From the NCBI GenBank assembly GCA_023151275.1, contig JAKLJI010000022.1, forward strand, positions 1 to 53,267: a stretch of DNA of 53,267 nt, in the 5' to 3' direction. The notes under the pieces were generated by a model that was not told the origin of the DNA, searched no databases, and worked only from the letters and a program-made list of their open reading frames with translations. Positions 34,240 to 43,476 of this stretch are shown here, piece by piece. This stretch comes from Bacteroidia bacterium. GTDB taxonomy: Bacteria > Bacteroidota > Bacteroidia > UKL13-3. Made by a program: the position numbers and the translations under genes. Every line of letters begins with the position of its first letter. Position 1 is the stretch's first letter.

Positions 34240-34247
34240 TATGTTTG
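34240..34247 (+). promoter_or_regulatory. candidate -7 box of aspA
   Basis: TATGTTTG matches TAnnTTTG exactly and ends 19 nt before the aspA ATG at 34267. The upstream TTG is at 15 nt instead of about 19, so the -33 box is weak. Confidence 0.4.
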
Positions 34248-34266
34248 AAGCCAAACCTACCAAATT

Positions 34267-35673
34267 ATGACAACCCGTAAGGAACACGATTTTCTTGGTG
34301 AACTGGAAATTCCCAACCACTTGTATTATGGTATCCAGACTTACCGGGCCAAAGAAAACTTTCACATTACCGGAATTCCAATTTCCAAAGAACCGTATTT
34401 TATTCGTGCATTGGGCTATGTTAAAAAAGCTGCTGCTCTTGCCAACCGCGACTGTGGCGTGTTGGATACTAAAATTGCCGAAGCCATTTGCGTGGGCTCC
34501 GATGCCATAGTTACCGGCAAGTACGACGACCAATTTGTTTCCGATTTAATTCAAGGCGGTGCAGGTACATCCTGCAACATGAATGCCAATGAGGTTATTG
34601 CCAATATCGGCTTAGAATACCTGGGCTACAAAAAAGGACAATACGATTTCCTGCATCCCAATAACCATGTCAATTGCTCCCAGTCAACCAACGATGCCTA
34701 CCCTACGGCTTTCCGGATTGCACTGTACATGAAAATGGGCGACTTCATTGCCAAACTTCAACTGCTTGAAAAAGCATTTGCCGATAAAGGCAAGGAATTC
34801 AATCGCGTATTGAAAATGGGAAGAACTCAGCTTCAAGATGCCGTGCCTATGACGCTGGGCCAGGAGTTTCAAGCCTTTGCAACAACCATTGGCGAAGACA
34901 TTAACCGACTTCAGGAAGCCCGGCAGCTGGTGCTTGAGGTAAATATGGGCGCCACCGCCATTGGAACTCGTGTAAATGCTCCCGATGGATATGCCGAAAA
35001 ATGTGTGGAGTACTTGGCCAAAGAAAGCGGAATTCCCGTTGTGCTTGCACCCGATTTAATTGAAGCAACCGGTGATACCGGAGCCTATGTGCAAATCATG
35101 GGCACCTTAAAACGAAATGCCATCAAGCTTTCTAAAATCTGCAACGACCTTCGCCTTTTGAGTTCCGGCCCAAGAACCGGATTCAATGAAATCAATCTCC
35201 CGCCCAGACAGCCCGGTTCATCCATTATGCCAGGTAAGGTTAATCCTGTAATTCCGGAAGTAGTGAATCAAACCTGCTTTTACGTAATTGGACAAGATTT
35301 AACCGTAACCATGGCCGCAGAAGCAGGACAATTGCAACTGAATGTAATGGAACCTGTCATTGCATTCAGCATGTTTACATCGTTGGAATATCTGGGCAAT
35401 GCCATTGAAACTTTAATTGACAAATGCATTACAGGTATTACTGCGAACGAAGACAGAGCGCGTGAAATGGTGATGAACAGCATCGGCATTGTTACCCAAC
35501 TCAACCCAATTTTGGGCTATGAAGAAAGTGCAAGCATTGCCGGAGAAGCACTAAAAACAGGCAAAAGTGTACACGATATTGTGGTAAATGAGCGCAAACT
35601 CATCAGCCAGGAAAAATGGGACGAAGTATTTTCCATAGAAAACCTGATTAACCCGCGCTTCATCAACAAATAA
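34267..35673 (+). CDS. aspA: aspartate ammonia-lyase
   Basis: A 468-residue enzyme reversibly converting aspartate to fumarate and ammonia. Signature features: YYGIQTYRAKENFHITG near the N-terminus, GGAGTSCNMNANEV near 98, HPNNHVNCSQSTNDAYPTA around 130, and the flexible catalytic loop GSSIMPGKVNPVIPEV. The C-terminal GYEESASIAGEALKTGKS also fits. Fumarase of class II is the nearest relative; YYGIQTYRA and IPISKEP favour aspartase. It feeds fumarate into the TCA cycle together with mdh. A terminator follows at once. Confidence 0.92.
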   Translation: MTTRKEHDFLGELEIPNHLYYGIQTYRAKENFHITGIPISKEPYFIRALGYVKKAAALANRDCGVLDTKIAEAICVGSDAIVTGKYDDQFVSDLIQGGAGTSCNMNANEVIANIGLEYLGYKKGQYDFLHPNNHVNCSQSTNDAYPTAFRIALYMKMGDFIAKLQLLEKAFADKGKEFNRVLKMGRTQLQDAVPMTLGQEFQAFATTIGEDINRLQEARQLVLEVNMGATAIGTRVNAPDGYAEKCVEYLAKESGIPVVLAPDLIEATGDTGAYVQIMGTLKRNAIKLSKICNDLRLLSSGPRTGFNEINLPPRQPGSSIMPGKVNPVIPEVVNQTCFYVIGQDLTVTMAAEAGQLQLNVMEPVIAFSMFTSLEYLGNAIETLIDKCITGITANEDRAREMVMNSIGIVTQLNPILGYEESASIAGEALKTGKSVHDIVVNERKLISQEKWDEVFSIENLINPRFINK

Positions 35674-35679
35674 TAAAAG

Positions 35680-35720
35680 AAAATCCCCAATCCGGCTTAA
35701 AGCTAGATTGGGGATTTTTT
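35680..35720. terminator. bidirectional intrinsic terminator after aspA
   Basis: AAATCCCCAATC (35681-35692) pairs with GATTGGGGATTT (35706-35717), a perfect 12-bp stem with a 13-nt loop, followed by T on the plus strand and by an A-rich flank that gives T on the minus strand. The loop is CGGCTTAAAGCTA. Confidence 0.93.
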
Positions 35721-35825
35721 CAAAACTTTAATAGCATCAAGCCTATTCTAAATTAAAGAAAGGCTTGTTCACTTCTGTGGTTGTTTTCCTACAAGACAAG
35801 AAATACATAAGGATTCTATTTCAAA

Positions 35826-36158
35826 CTACTTTAATCCCAAATACAAAAAGTAAGCCAAGCCTATTACCAAAGCCAGCCAAACCAAACGTATCAAGGCTTT
35901 AACCAACATGGCAACATAACTCAAAACCGCAATGCCGGTAAAAACCAAAGCAATACTCAACATTTGCTGCTCATACCCTGATAACATATCTACTCCTTTT
36001 ATTTGAGTCATATTCATCAAAGCCTTTCCAAACGGATAAGTTGGTTGCGCTTCCAAAAATTTCACCTGAATCCATTCATAGCCTGCCTTAATTGCAATTA
36101 AGGGTGCGGCTATCATCAAGGCAATTCCAAGCAATTTCTGAATAAGTTTCCAGGTCAT
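35826..36158 (-). CDS. small membrane protein of unknown function (110 aa)
   Basis: A 110-residue protein with three or four hydrophobic segments: about residues 8-27, 64-84 and 88-108, with a polar middle (QVKFLEAQPTYPFGKALMNM). No family recognised. It begins directly after the formiminotransferase-cyclodeaminase stop (1 nt gap), so the two are co-transcribed, but a functional link to folate metabolism is only suggested by the position. Confidence 0.7.
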   Translation of the reverse strand: MTWKLIQKLLGIALMIAAPLIAIKAGYEWIQVKFLEAQPTYPFGKALMNMTQIKGVDMLSGYEQQMLSIALVFTGIAVLSYVAMLVKALIRLVWLALVIGLAYFLYLGLK

Positions 36159-36159
36159 A

Positions 36160-37845
36160 TTAACGAATTGCTTTTTCTACCAAGGCAACAAGCTCATCAG
36201 CTTTCTTGTGATTGGCATCCAATACAGCCTGTGCTTCAGCAATAATTGCATCAGCCCAAGACCTGTCTTTTAAACCTTTGGCATTTACCAACACATTAAA
36301 ATATGCGCCTCTTACGGCGGTTTTCACACACAAAACGCCTACACCTGCATCGGTTACCGAATTCTGATTGCCCTTGATAATCATTGCTTCAAGCATTTCA
36401 AGCGAAGAATAGGCCGTTTTCATCACCTTCAACGGAACTTCACAGGCATATTTTGTTGCATCTTCAATCGCAGCAGCCCTGGCTTTCTTCTCTTCTTCTG
36501 TTCCTTTTGGCAATCCAAATGCATCCATAATGGTATTAAATGCACGTGTATCCTCATCAACAGATTTTAACAAAGCATCCTTAATCTCCTGGCCCTTTGC
36601 AGCCCAATCGCTGAAATAGCCAACCTGATCTTCCCAACCTCGTTTACCTGCAGAAAGGTTTGCAACCATTGTTCCAAGTGCAACACCTAAACTTCCGCAA
36701 TAGGCAGAAATGGAACCTCCTCCCGGAGCAGGACTTTCACTAGCTGTTTCATTGGCAAATGCAGTAAGCGTCATACCAATCAGTTTTTCATCGGCCTTGT
36801 TACGCAGCTTGTATTCAATAATTTTCTGCTCCGGATCAAAGGGTGCTAATTCATCAAGACCCATGGATTTAACAGCAATCTGAATCAACTCGCTTTCAGA
36901 AACTCCAATTGAACGACCTTGTTTCTGAAGATAATGCTTTCCTGCATCCAACATAGCTTTCAAGGGAATCAAACCCACCAACTCACTACCCGTTACACGC
37001 ATACCTCTGCGTTCGGCGCTTTTGCATACTTCATCAAAAGCCTGATGCACGGAGGTAATGTTGTAATTGATAAGATTCATGCTGATTTGCGCGATTCCGT
37101 ACTCTTCAATATACCAACCAATAGCCTTTACAGCTTTTAAGGTTCCAGGAATACGTACATCATTTCCATCAGCATCTTTCACCACTTTACCGGTAATTGG
37201 ATTTCCTTCCCGTTTTACACGTCCGGCTTCGCGTACATCAAAAGCCACGGAGTTAGCCAAACGCACCGATTTGGTATTCAGGTTTACATTGTATGCAATT
37301 AGAAAATCTCGTGCTCCAATAACCGTCGCACCGGATTTTGCAGGGAATTCCGCCGGACCAAAATCAGGCTTCCATTCCGGTAATTTTATCTTATCAAAAA
37401 AGCCTTCGTACTCACCTGCACGAATAACGGATAAATTGTTGCGGTTCTTGTTGGCTTGTGCATACTCATATAAATAAACAGGAATAGCAAGTTCCTCTCC
37501 TACCCGCTTTGCTAATTTAATGGCCCATTCCGCGGTTTCTTCCATACTAATTCCACTAACCGGAATAAGTGGACAAACATCGGTAGCTCCCATGCGAGGA
37601 TGCTCCCCTTGGTGCTTGCTCATATCAATCAACTCAGCTGCCTTGCGAATGGCTCTGAATGCAGCTTCAACAACGGGTGCAGGTTCTCCTACAAATGTAA
37701 CAACGGTGCGGTTGGTGGCTTTTCCTGGATCTGTATCCAATAGCATTACACCTTCAACCGATTCTATTTCTGCGGTAATTTGACGGATTACCTGAAGATT
37801 CACGCCCTCACTAAAATTTGGAACGCATTCGATGAGCTTTCTCAT
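36160..37845 (-). CDS. bifunctional glutamate formimidoyltransferase / formimidoyl-THF cyclodeaminase
   Basis: A 561-residue fusion. Residues about 1-330 form the formiminotransferase: LIECVPNFSEG at the N-terminus, MLLDTDPGKATNRTVVTFVG, HQGEHPRMGATDVCPLIPV (catalytic His region) and ISMNLINYNITSVHQAF. Residues about 350-561 form the cyclodeaminase: FANETASESPAPGGGSISA and VGVLCVKTAVRGAYFNV. The enzyme moves the formimino group of formiminoglutamate (from histidine breakdown) to tetrahydrofolate and releases ammonia. The ATG at 37845 is chosen: it restores the usual start (MRKLIECVPNFSEG), and a promoter lies just upstream. Confidence 0.92.
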   Translation of the reverse strand: MRKLIECVPNFSEGVNLQVIRQITAEIESVEGVMLLDTDPGKATNRTVVTFVGEPAPVVEAAFRAIRKAAELIDMSKHQGEHPRMGATDVCPLIPVSGISMEETAEWAIKLAKRVGEELAIPVYLYEYAQANKNRNNLSVIRAGEYEGFFDKIKLPEWKPDFGPAEFPAKSGATVIGARDFLIAYNVNLNTKSVRLANSVAFDVREAGRVKREGNPITGKVVKDADGNDVRIPGTLKAVKAIGWYIEEYGIAQISMNLINYNITSVHQAFDEVCKSAERRGMRVTGSELVGLIPLKAMLDAGKHYLQKQGRSIGVSESELIQIAVKSMGLDELAPFDPEQKIIEYKLRNKADEKLIGMTLTAFANETASESPAPGGGSISAYCGSLGVALGTMVANLSAGKRGWEDQVGYFSDWAAKGQEIKDALLKSVDEDTRAFNTIMDAFGLPKGTEEEKKARAAAIEDATKYACEVPLKVMKTAYSSLEMLEAMIIKGNQNSVTDAGVGVLCVKTAVRGAYFNVLVNAKGLKDRSWADAIIAEAQAVLDANHKKADELVALVEKAIR

Positions 37846-37863
37846 GTTTATGGGATTTACTTG

Positions 37864-37894
37864 CAAGATTAGCGCCAATTAGGCACTTGCGCAA
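37864..37894 (-). promoter_or_regulatory. candidate promoter of the formiminotransferase gene
   Basis: On the minus strand: TTG (37894-37892), 20 nt, TAATCTTG (37871-37864), one mismatch from TAnnTTTG. It ends 18 nt before the ATG at 37845 and overlaps the upstream in-frame ATG at 37878, which supports the shorter start. Confidence 0.45.
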
Positions 37895-38036
37895 GCCTTA
37901 AAGCCCTTAAGGACTTCCCTCAATTTTACATCGCCCAAGCCTAAAAATCAACCAATATGTTAATTTATCAACCTGCCTTACAGCAACTTAAATTCAAGAC
38001 TAGAGCCTAAAAAACTTTTCACCCATCTTTGAAGTG

Positions 38037-40178
38037 ATGAGCAATCCACGATTAGAACTGGCAAGAACCTTAATTGAAGAAACAGGGTGTAACCTTTTTC
38101 TTACTGGTAAAGCCGGTACCGGGAAAACAACACTCTTGCGCGACTTGGTTCAGCGAAAATCAAAGCAAATGGTAGTGTTGGCACCTACCGGAGTTGCAGC
38201 AGTAAATGCGGGTGGACAAACCATGCATTCCTTTTTCCAGCTGCCCTTTCAACCCTACGTAAAAATGGGAGCTCCAGGAGCTGCCTCGCGAAATTCAATG
38301 CTAAAAGAATTGCGTTTCTCGCGCGAAAAACGGGATATCATACGAAATCTTGAACTATTGGTAATTGATGAGGTGAGCATGGTTCGCGCTGATATGCTGG
38401 ACGCCATCGACGATATTTTACGTTACGTTTGCCAAGATAATACCAAACCCTTTGGAGGAATTCAAGTACTCCTTATCGGTGATTTGTACCAGTTGCCGCC
38501 GGTTTGCAAAGAAGATGAACTTCCACTCATTGAAAGACACTACGGAAGTCCCTATTTTTTCAATTCGGCTGCATTTCGTTTATCATCCTTCCGCTCAATT
38601 GAACTGGAACAAATTTACAGACAGGAAGACCCCTTGTTTATCGACCTCCTCAACCAAATCAGAAACAACCGCCTCGACAATACTTCACGAGAAATCCTTG
38701 ATCTGCTTTCCCATCCGCAGAAAGAAATTAATCTCAAACATCCTATCCGCCTTTGTACCCATAACTATCAAGCCGATCAAATTAACCAAAGGGAGTTCAA
38801 TAACCTCAATTACGAAAGTAGAGCTTACCATGCCGAATTTAGTGGCGTATTTAATGAGCGCAATTGTCCGGGAGAACCAATTCTTGTATTGAAACCCAAT
38901 TGCAGGGTTATGATAACCCGTAACGACAATCAGCTGAGTCCAAGATTTTACAACGGAAAATCGGGAATTGTAAAAGAATTGAAACCAGATACCGTTACCC
39001 TACTTTTGGACGATGGCCTTCAAATTGAATTGGAACGCTTTGAGTGGATAAGCTACGAATACCGTTTTGATGAGGATACCGGAGAGGTAATAAAAGAAGA
39101 AAATGGCATGTTCAAACAATTTCCACTGCGGCTCGCCTGGGCAATTACCATCCATAAAAGTCAAGGATTAACCTTTGATGAAGTGGTAGTTGATGCCGGA
39201 AAAGCGTTCGCCCCCGGACAAGTATATGTTGCATTAAGTCGTTGCAAAACCTTAACAGGCCTCGCACTTTCAAGCAAAATAGATGAAAATGGAATCTTTT
39301 GCGACCCTACTGTTTTGAAATTCATGAACTCACGAGAACCAGTTGAAGCCTGGCTTCCGGAAATTGAAATCGACAAACAGCTTTACCTACTTCGCCAAAG
39401 CGCCCGCTGCTTTAAAGTTCCTGAACTAAGCAAACAGGAAGAAGAACTTCAAACATCGTTACGCATTGCTGGTCTGATGAACTCAACGGAAAATGCTGAT
39501 GCCTGGGAACTTGTCCTCAAAACCCATAGGGAAATTGACGACACCGCCTCACGCTTCTCGGAGGTTCTAAATTCAAAAAACGGACTCAGTGTGGATGAAA
39601 GACAATGGCTGGAATCCAAATTAAATGGAGCTAAAAAGTATTTCCTTGAAAAAATGAATCTGGGAATCTTTGAAGCCCTGGATATTTTGAGGCATGCCAT
39701 CAAAGAGAAAAAACAGGTTAAAGGACTTAAAAAGGCTTATGAATCCTACCTCAAACCTTGGCAGGTGTATAGAACTAAAATTAGCAATTTCAATTTGCCC
39801 GGATTTGAAATTGAAAAACATCAACCCAAAGAACTCCCAAAAATTAGCAGTAAACCCGTAAAAGGTGAAAGCCAAATGCTAACACTTGAACTTGTTCAAA
39901 CAGGCAAGACAATTGAGGAAATAGCAACTGCTCGGAATATGGCAACCTCAACCATTGAAGGACATATCATTTCACTCATTGTTGAAGGAGCTTTGGAAAA
40001 ATCTTACCTATTAAGCGAAGAGGCATTTGCAGAAATTGAGAAAGCCATTGAGAACCAAACCGAACCCGGGCTTGGTCCTGTTTTTAATTCCTTGAAAGGA
40101 AATTATTCCTATGGGCAAATAATTTTAGTAAATCGCTTGAAGAAGAAGGCTGCTGAACAAGAAAACGAAAATCGCTAA
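38037..40178 (+). CDS. PIF1/RecD-like helicase with C-terminal HTH domain
   Basis: A 713-residue SF1B helicase. Walker A is TGKAGTGKTT (residues 23-32), motif Ia is LAPTGVAAVNAGGQTMHSF, and Walker B is LLVIDEVSM. Later motifs include GDLYQLPPV, ELEQIYRQ and the C-terminal helicase block AWAITIHKSQGLTF and VYVALSRCKTL. An additional C-terminal region (about 570-700) ends in a helix-turn-helix of the HTH_40 type (GKTIEEIATARNMATSTIEGHI), possibly for DNA binding. It probably unwinds 5'-3' and resolves structured DNA. The GTG at 38034 and the ATG at 38037 are both in frame; ATG preferred. Confidence 0.9.
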   Translation: MSNPRLELARTLIEETGCNLFLTGKAGTGKTTLLRDLVQRKSKQMVVLAPTGVAAVNAGGQTMHSFFQLPFQPYVKMGAPGAASRNSMLKELRFSREKRDIIRNLELLVIDEVSMVRADMLDAIDDILRYVCQDNTKPFGGIQVLLIGDLYQLPPVCKEDELPLIERHYGSPYFFNSAAFRLSSFRSIELEQIYRQEDPLFIDLLNQIRNNRLDNTSREILDLLSHPQKEINLKHPIRLCTHNYQADQINQREFNNLNYESRAYHAEFSGVFNERNCPGEPILVLKPNCRVMITRNDNQLSPRFYNGKSGIVKELKPDTVTLLLDDGLQIELERFEWISYEYRFDEDTGEVIKEENGMFKQFPLRLAWAITIHKSQGLTFDEVVVDAGKAFAPGQVYVALSRCKTLTGLALSSKIDENGIFCDPTVLKFMNSREPVEAWLPEIEIDKQLYLLRQSARCFKVPELSKQEEELQTSLRIAGLMNSTENADAWELVLKTHREIDDTASRFSEVLNSKNGLSVDERQWLESKLNGAKKYFLEKMNLGIFEALDILRHAIKEKKQVKGLKKAYESYLKPWQVYRTKISNFNLPGFEIEKHQPKELPKISSKPVKGESQMLTLELVQTGKTIEEIATARNMATSTIEGHIISLIVEGALEKSYLLSEEAFAEIEKAIENQTEPGLGPVFNSLKGNYSYGQIILVNRLKKKAAEQENENR

Positions 40179-40469
40179 TCAACGAACGATTACTTCATCA
40201 ACATAAGCATCGCCAAAATACTCGTTCACCAACGACAACAATTGGCTGCGTTGATAATGCAATTCTTGTTTTAGAGGTGCTGAATCCATATACAAATAAA
40301 GCTTACCTTGGTTAACATACATTTTACGGGTATGGCGTGAAATGAGTGGACCTGCAATTTTTTCCCAATCCGAAATTAAATTGGCTTCCTTAAGCTGCTT
40401 CCCTAATTTATTGTCTTTTAAAAATCCCTGTATCAAATCTTTCAGGGGTTGCTCATTGTTCTGCCGCAT
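40179..40469 (-). CDS. DUF721 (DciA-like) protein
   Basis: A 96-residue protein of the DUF721 family. The core LISDWEKIAGPLISRHTRKM and the strand GKLYLYMDSAPLKQEL are typical. Relatives include DciA, a loader of the replicative helicase in bacteria without DnaC, and members found next to recF or gyrB. It directly follows recF on the minus strand (24 nt gap). Its stop abuts the helicase gene stop. Role inferred from family and neighbour. Confidence 0.85.
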   Translation of the reverse strand: MRQNNEQPLKDLIQGFLKDNKLGKQLKEANLISDWEKIAGPLISRHTRKMYVNQGKLYLYMDSAPLKQELHYQRSQLLSLVNEYFGDAYVDEVIVR

Positions 40470-40473
40470 TACA

Positions 40474-40481
40474 CAAAGTTA
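40474..40481 (-). promoter_or_regulatory. candidate -7 box of the DUF721 gene
   Basis: Reads TAACTTTG on the minus strand (exact TAnnTTTG), 4 nt upstream of the DUF721 ATG at 40469. No -33 match at standard spacing. It may allow expression apart from recF. Confidence 0.3.
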
Positions 40482-40493
40482 GGCTGGGATTTA

Positions 40494-41582
40494 TCAATTC
40501 GTTCTTAATTCATGAAAGCGAACTTCAACAGGCAGATTTTCAAAGGCCTCCTTTAATCGCTCAATATGAGTATCGGTTATAAAAATTTGTCCAAACTGTT
40601 TACTTGAAATCTTTTCCATCAAATGACTTAGTCTTCCTGCATCCAGCTTTTCAAAAATATCGTCCAAAAGCAATAAGGGCATTTTGCCGCTGCGTTGCTT
40701 CAACACATCAAAAAAGGCCAACTTCAAGGCAATAATGAATGTTTTCTGTTGACCTTGGGAACCAAAATTCTTTATTGATTGCTGATTTATACGGAACAAA
40801 AAATCATCCCGGTGAATTCCTCGGGTAGTTCGTTCCGCCGCCATATCAGCGCGTCGTTGAATCGACAACCAATCTGATGCGCTATGCTCATTTAGGTCGG
40901 ATTCGTACTCCACATCAACTTGCTCAGTACCTGATGAAAGTTCGGTGTAATGCTGCTGCAAACCAAGCATTAATTGTTCAATAAAAGACTTTCGCAACTG
41001 ATAAATGGCTTGACCATTGCTGGAAATCCCATCCTCGTAAATGGCCAACAAGCCTGAATCAACAGAATAACCTTGAGCCATATCCTTTAGCAGCTTGTTG
41101 CGGGAGTCCAAATTCTTACGGTAAGCAATTAGCAAACTGAGAAAAGTTTTTTCTGAAGAAGAAAGAATCAAATCAAACATCCGACGACGATCTTCCGCCG
41201 CGTCCCGAATCAAACTGATATCACCGGGAACAATCATGACCAATGGAATCTCCCCAAAATGGTCAGAAAAACGGGCAGGCTCGTTGTTGTTCACAAACAG
41301 TTTTTTGCCATGAGCCTTAGAATAATACAAGCGGATATCGCTACAAATCTGGTTTGTAATTAACCGGGTTTCAAGGGAGAACCAGTCTTCACCGTTTTTT
41401 ATTGCAAAAACTTCTTGGTTAAAAAAATAACTTTTAGTGAAAGCCAGATAATGAATAGCATCTAGCAGGCTTGTTTTTCCTACCCCGTTTGGACCTGTAA
41501 TGCAGTTCACCTGCTTGCTGAATTCCAGCATTTTAGAACCATGGTTTCTGAACTGCTGCACATGCAGGTTTTCCAAATACAT
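40494..41582 (-). CDS. recF: DNA replication/repair protein RecF
   Basis: A 362-residue SMC-like ATPase loading RecA/RecFOR at gaps. Walker A is TGPNGVGKTSLLDAI near residues 29-43, the family segment IRDAAEDRRRMFDLILS follows, then NFGSQGQQKTFIIALKLAFF (signature) and LLLLDDIFEKLDAGRL (Walker B/D loop). Typical length. Divergent from pdhA with a 120-nt gap; followed by the DUF721 gene. In many bacteria recF sits with dnaN/gyrB; here it is elsewhere. Confidence 0.93.
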   Translation of the reverse strand: MYLENLHVQQFRNHGSKMLEFSKQVNCITGPNGVGKTSLLDAIHYLAFTKSYFFNQEVFAIKNGEDWFSLETRLITNQICSDIRLYYSKAHGKKLFVNNNEPARFSDHFGEIPLVMIVPGDISLIRDAAEDRRRMFDLILSSSEKTFLSLLIAYRKNLDSRNKLLKDMAQGYSVDSGLLAIYEDGISSNGQAIYQLRKSFIEQLMLGLQQHYTELSSGTEQVDVEYESDLNEHSASDWLSIQRRADMAAERTTRGIHRDDFLFRINQQSIKNFGSQGQQKTFIIALKLAFFDVLKQRSGKMPLLLLDDIFEKLDAGRLSHLMEKISSKQFGQIFITDTHIERLKEAFENLPVEVRFHELRTN

Positions 41583-41658
41583 GGTTGCAAATTAAGAAAA
41601 AGCCATTTGCAGGAAGCCTAAAAATTGATACGCACTGATAATGAGCGAGAAAGCTAGA

Positions 41659-41689
41659 TTTGGCAAAAAGATGATTTTGGTTACTTTTG
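41659..41689 (+). promoter_or_regulatory. promoter of pdhA
   Basis: TTTG (41659-41662), exactly 19 nt, TACTTTTG (41682-41689): perfect matches to both Bacteroidota promoter elements at the canonical spacing. The -7 box ends 13 nt before the ATG, so the mRNA leader is only a few bases long. Confidence 0.75.
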
Positions 41690-41702
41690 CACTTCCCGAA
41701 AA

Positions 41703-42698
41703 ATGGCAAAACAAACATTTACCAAAGAAACTTACCTGAATTGGTATGAATCGATGCTTTTGATGCGTCGCTTTGAGGAGAAGTCTGCTCAACTCTACGG
41801 ACAGCAGAAAATCAAAGGATTCTGTCACCTGTACATTGGACAGGAGGCTGTTGTTGCAGGTACTATGAGTGCCTTGCGCAAGGATGATCGTATTATTACT
41901 GCTTACCGCGACCATGCGCATGCCTTGGCCTGCGGAATACCAGCCCGCGAGGTTATGGCTGAATTGTATGGAAAAGTTACCGGATGCTCTAAAGGCAAAG
42001 GTGGCTCTATGCACATGTTCTCAAAGGAACACAATTTCTTTGGTGGACATGGTATTGTAGGTGGCCAAATTCCATTGGGTGCAGGCATTGCTTTTGCAGA
42101 CATGTACCGCGGTGGAGAGCAAGTAACCGTTTGCTACTTTGGAGATGGTGCTGTTCGTCAGGGTGCTTTGCATGAAACCTTCAACATGGCTATGCTGTGG
42201 AAATTGCCTTGCATTTTCGTTATTGAAAACAATGGCTACGCCATGGGAACCTCTGTTGAACGAACCTCAAACGTTGAAGAACTTTATAAAATTGGTTTGG
42301 CTTACGACATGCCTTCTGAATCAGTTGATGGCATGAAAGCCGAAGCCGTTCACGAAGCCATTGCCCGCGCTGCCGAAAGAGGTCGTAAAGGCGAAGGTCC
42401 TTCCTTGCTCGAAATTAGAACTTACCGCTACCGTGGACATAGCATGAGTGATCCAGCCAAATACCGCACAAAAGAAGAGGTAGAAGAATACAAAAAGCAA
42501 GACCCGATCGAGCAGGTAAAAGCTGTCCTGGTTGCTAAAAAATGGGCATCTGAGGCCGATCTAGAAAAAATTGAAGAAAAGGTAAATGAAATTGTTGCCG
42601 ATTCGGTGGAATTCAGCGAAAACTCGCCGTTCCCTGATGAATCGGAATTATTTACCGATGTTTACATGGAAGAAAACTATCCTTTTATAAGAGAATAA
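41703..42698 (+). CDS. pdhA: pyruvate dehydrogenase E1 component subunit alpha
   Basis: A 331-residue thiamine diphosphate-binding subunit of the pyruvate dehydrogenase complex. GHGIVGGQIPLGAGIAFA and the TPP/Mg motif FGDGAVRQGALHETFNMA with IENNGYAMGTS are present. The phosphorylation-loop-like YRYRGHSMSDP follows. The E1 beta subunit is not adjacent, so it must be encoded elsewhere. It starts at the ATG at 41703, which has the strong promoter. The next gene (TPR protein) starts 20 nt after the stop, so the two may share a transcript. Confidence 0.92.
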   Translation: MAKQTFTKETYLNWYESMLLMRRFEEKSAQLYGQQKIKGFCHLYIGQEAVVAGTMSALRKDDRIITAYRDHAHALACGIPAREVMAELYGKVTGCSKGKGGSMHMFSKEHNFFGGHGIVGGQIPLGAGIAFADMYRGGEQVTVCYFGDGAVRQGALHETFNMAMLWKLPCIFVIENNGYAMGTSVERTSNVEELYKIGLAYDMPSESVDGMKAEAVHEAIARAAERGRKGEGPSLLEIRTYRYRGHSMSDPAKYRTKEEVEEYKKQDPIEQVKAVLVAKKWASEADLEKIEEKVNEIVADSVEFSENSPFPDESELFTDVYMEENYPFIRE

Positions 42699-42718
42699 CA
42701 CGTTGAACCGCTAAGGAA

Positions 42719-43417
42719 ATGGAGAATACGGAAGAAAAAAACCAGTTGGATCTGGATGCAACACTGGTAGAAACCAGTCACAAAATTGAAAGCTTTTACG
42801 AAAACAATAAAAAAGCCATCAACTATGGCATTATTGGAATAGTTGTGGCAATCGTTCTGTATGTAGGCTTTAAACAATACTACTTAGAGCCAAAAGAAAA
42901 AGAAGCCCAAGCTGCCATGTTTAGAGCACAAAGCTGGTTTGAGCAAGACAGTTTCAACCTTGCTCTCAATGGCAAAGGGGATGCAGAAGGATTTAATGCC
43001 ATTGCCGAAAACTATGGCATGACTAAAGCTGCAAATCTTGCTCACTACTATGCTGGAGTTTGCTGCATGCGCACCGGCGACTTCAACGGAGCAATTGACC
43101 ATTTAGATGATTTCTCAACAGATAATGAATTGATTGGCCCACTTGCAACAGGTTTACTTGGCGATGCTTACGTAGAAACTGGCGATATTGAAAAAGGTGC
43201 TGGTTTGTACATGAAAGCCGCTAATCAGGGCAAAAACAAACTAACTGCTCCTTACTTCCTGAAAAAAGCCGGTACTGCCTTTGAAGAATTGAAACAGTAC
43301 GGAAAAGCGGCTGATGCTTATTCAAAAATCAAAAAAGAATATGCAGAAAGCCAAGAAGCCGGTGATATTGACAAATACATTGCTAGGGCCGAAGCTTTGG
43401 AAGCAAACAACAACTAA
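42719..43417 (+). CDS. membrane-anchored TPR protein (YfgM-like)
   Basis: A 232-residue protein with a short acidic cytoplasmic N-terminus and one transmembrane helix at about residues 39-58 (GIIGIVVAIVLYVGFKQYY). The rest is extracytoplasmic and made of TPR-like helical repeats (LAHYYAGVCCMRTGDFNGAI, GLLGDAYVETGDIEKGAGLY, AFEELKQYGKAADAYSKI). The layout matches YfgM/BamD-like Bacteroidota proteins often found beside ribH. It may assist envelope protein folding. An intrinsic terminator follows its stop. Confidence 0.82.
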   Translation: MENTEEKNQLDLDATLVETSHKIESFYENNKKAINYGIIGIVVAIVLYVGFKQYYLEPKEKEAQAAMFRAQSWFEQDSFNLALNGKGDAEGFNAIAENYGMTKAANLAHYYAGVCCMRTGDFNGAIDHLDDFSTDNELIGPLATGLLGDAYVETGDIEKGAGLYMKAANQGKNKLTAPYFLKKAGTAFEELKQYGKAADAYSKIKKEYAESQEAGDIDKYIARAEALEANNN

Positions 43418-43435
43418 TTAATACTCCTGAATGAT

Positions 43436-43472
43436 TAAGGCTGCAAGCAAAATCTTGCAGCCTTATTTTTTT
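43436..43472 (+). terminator. intrinsic terminator abutting the ribH start
   Basis: TAAGGCTGCAAG (43436-43447) pairs perfectly with CTTGCAGCCTTA (43454-43465), 6-nt loop, followed by seven T (43466-43472). The ATG of ribH is only 5 nt after the T-run. Confidence 0.93.
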
Positions 43473-43476
43473 GAAT

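Noticed and set aside
43418-43476. A possible FMN riboswitch upstream of ribH
   Set aside because: Only a simple 12-bp terminator hairpin is present; the multi-stem FMN aptamer needs well over 100 nt, and the intergenic gap is 59 nt.
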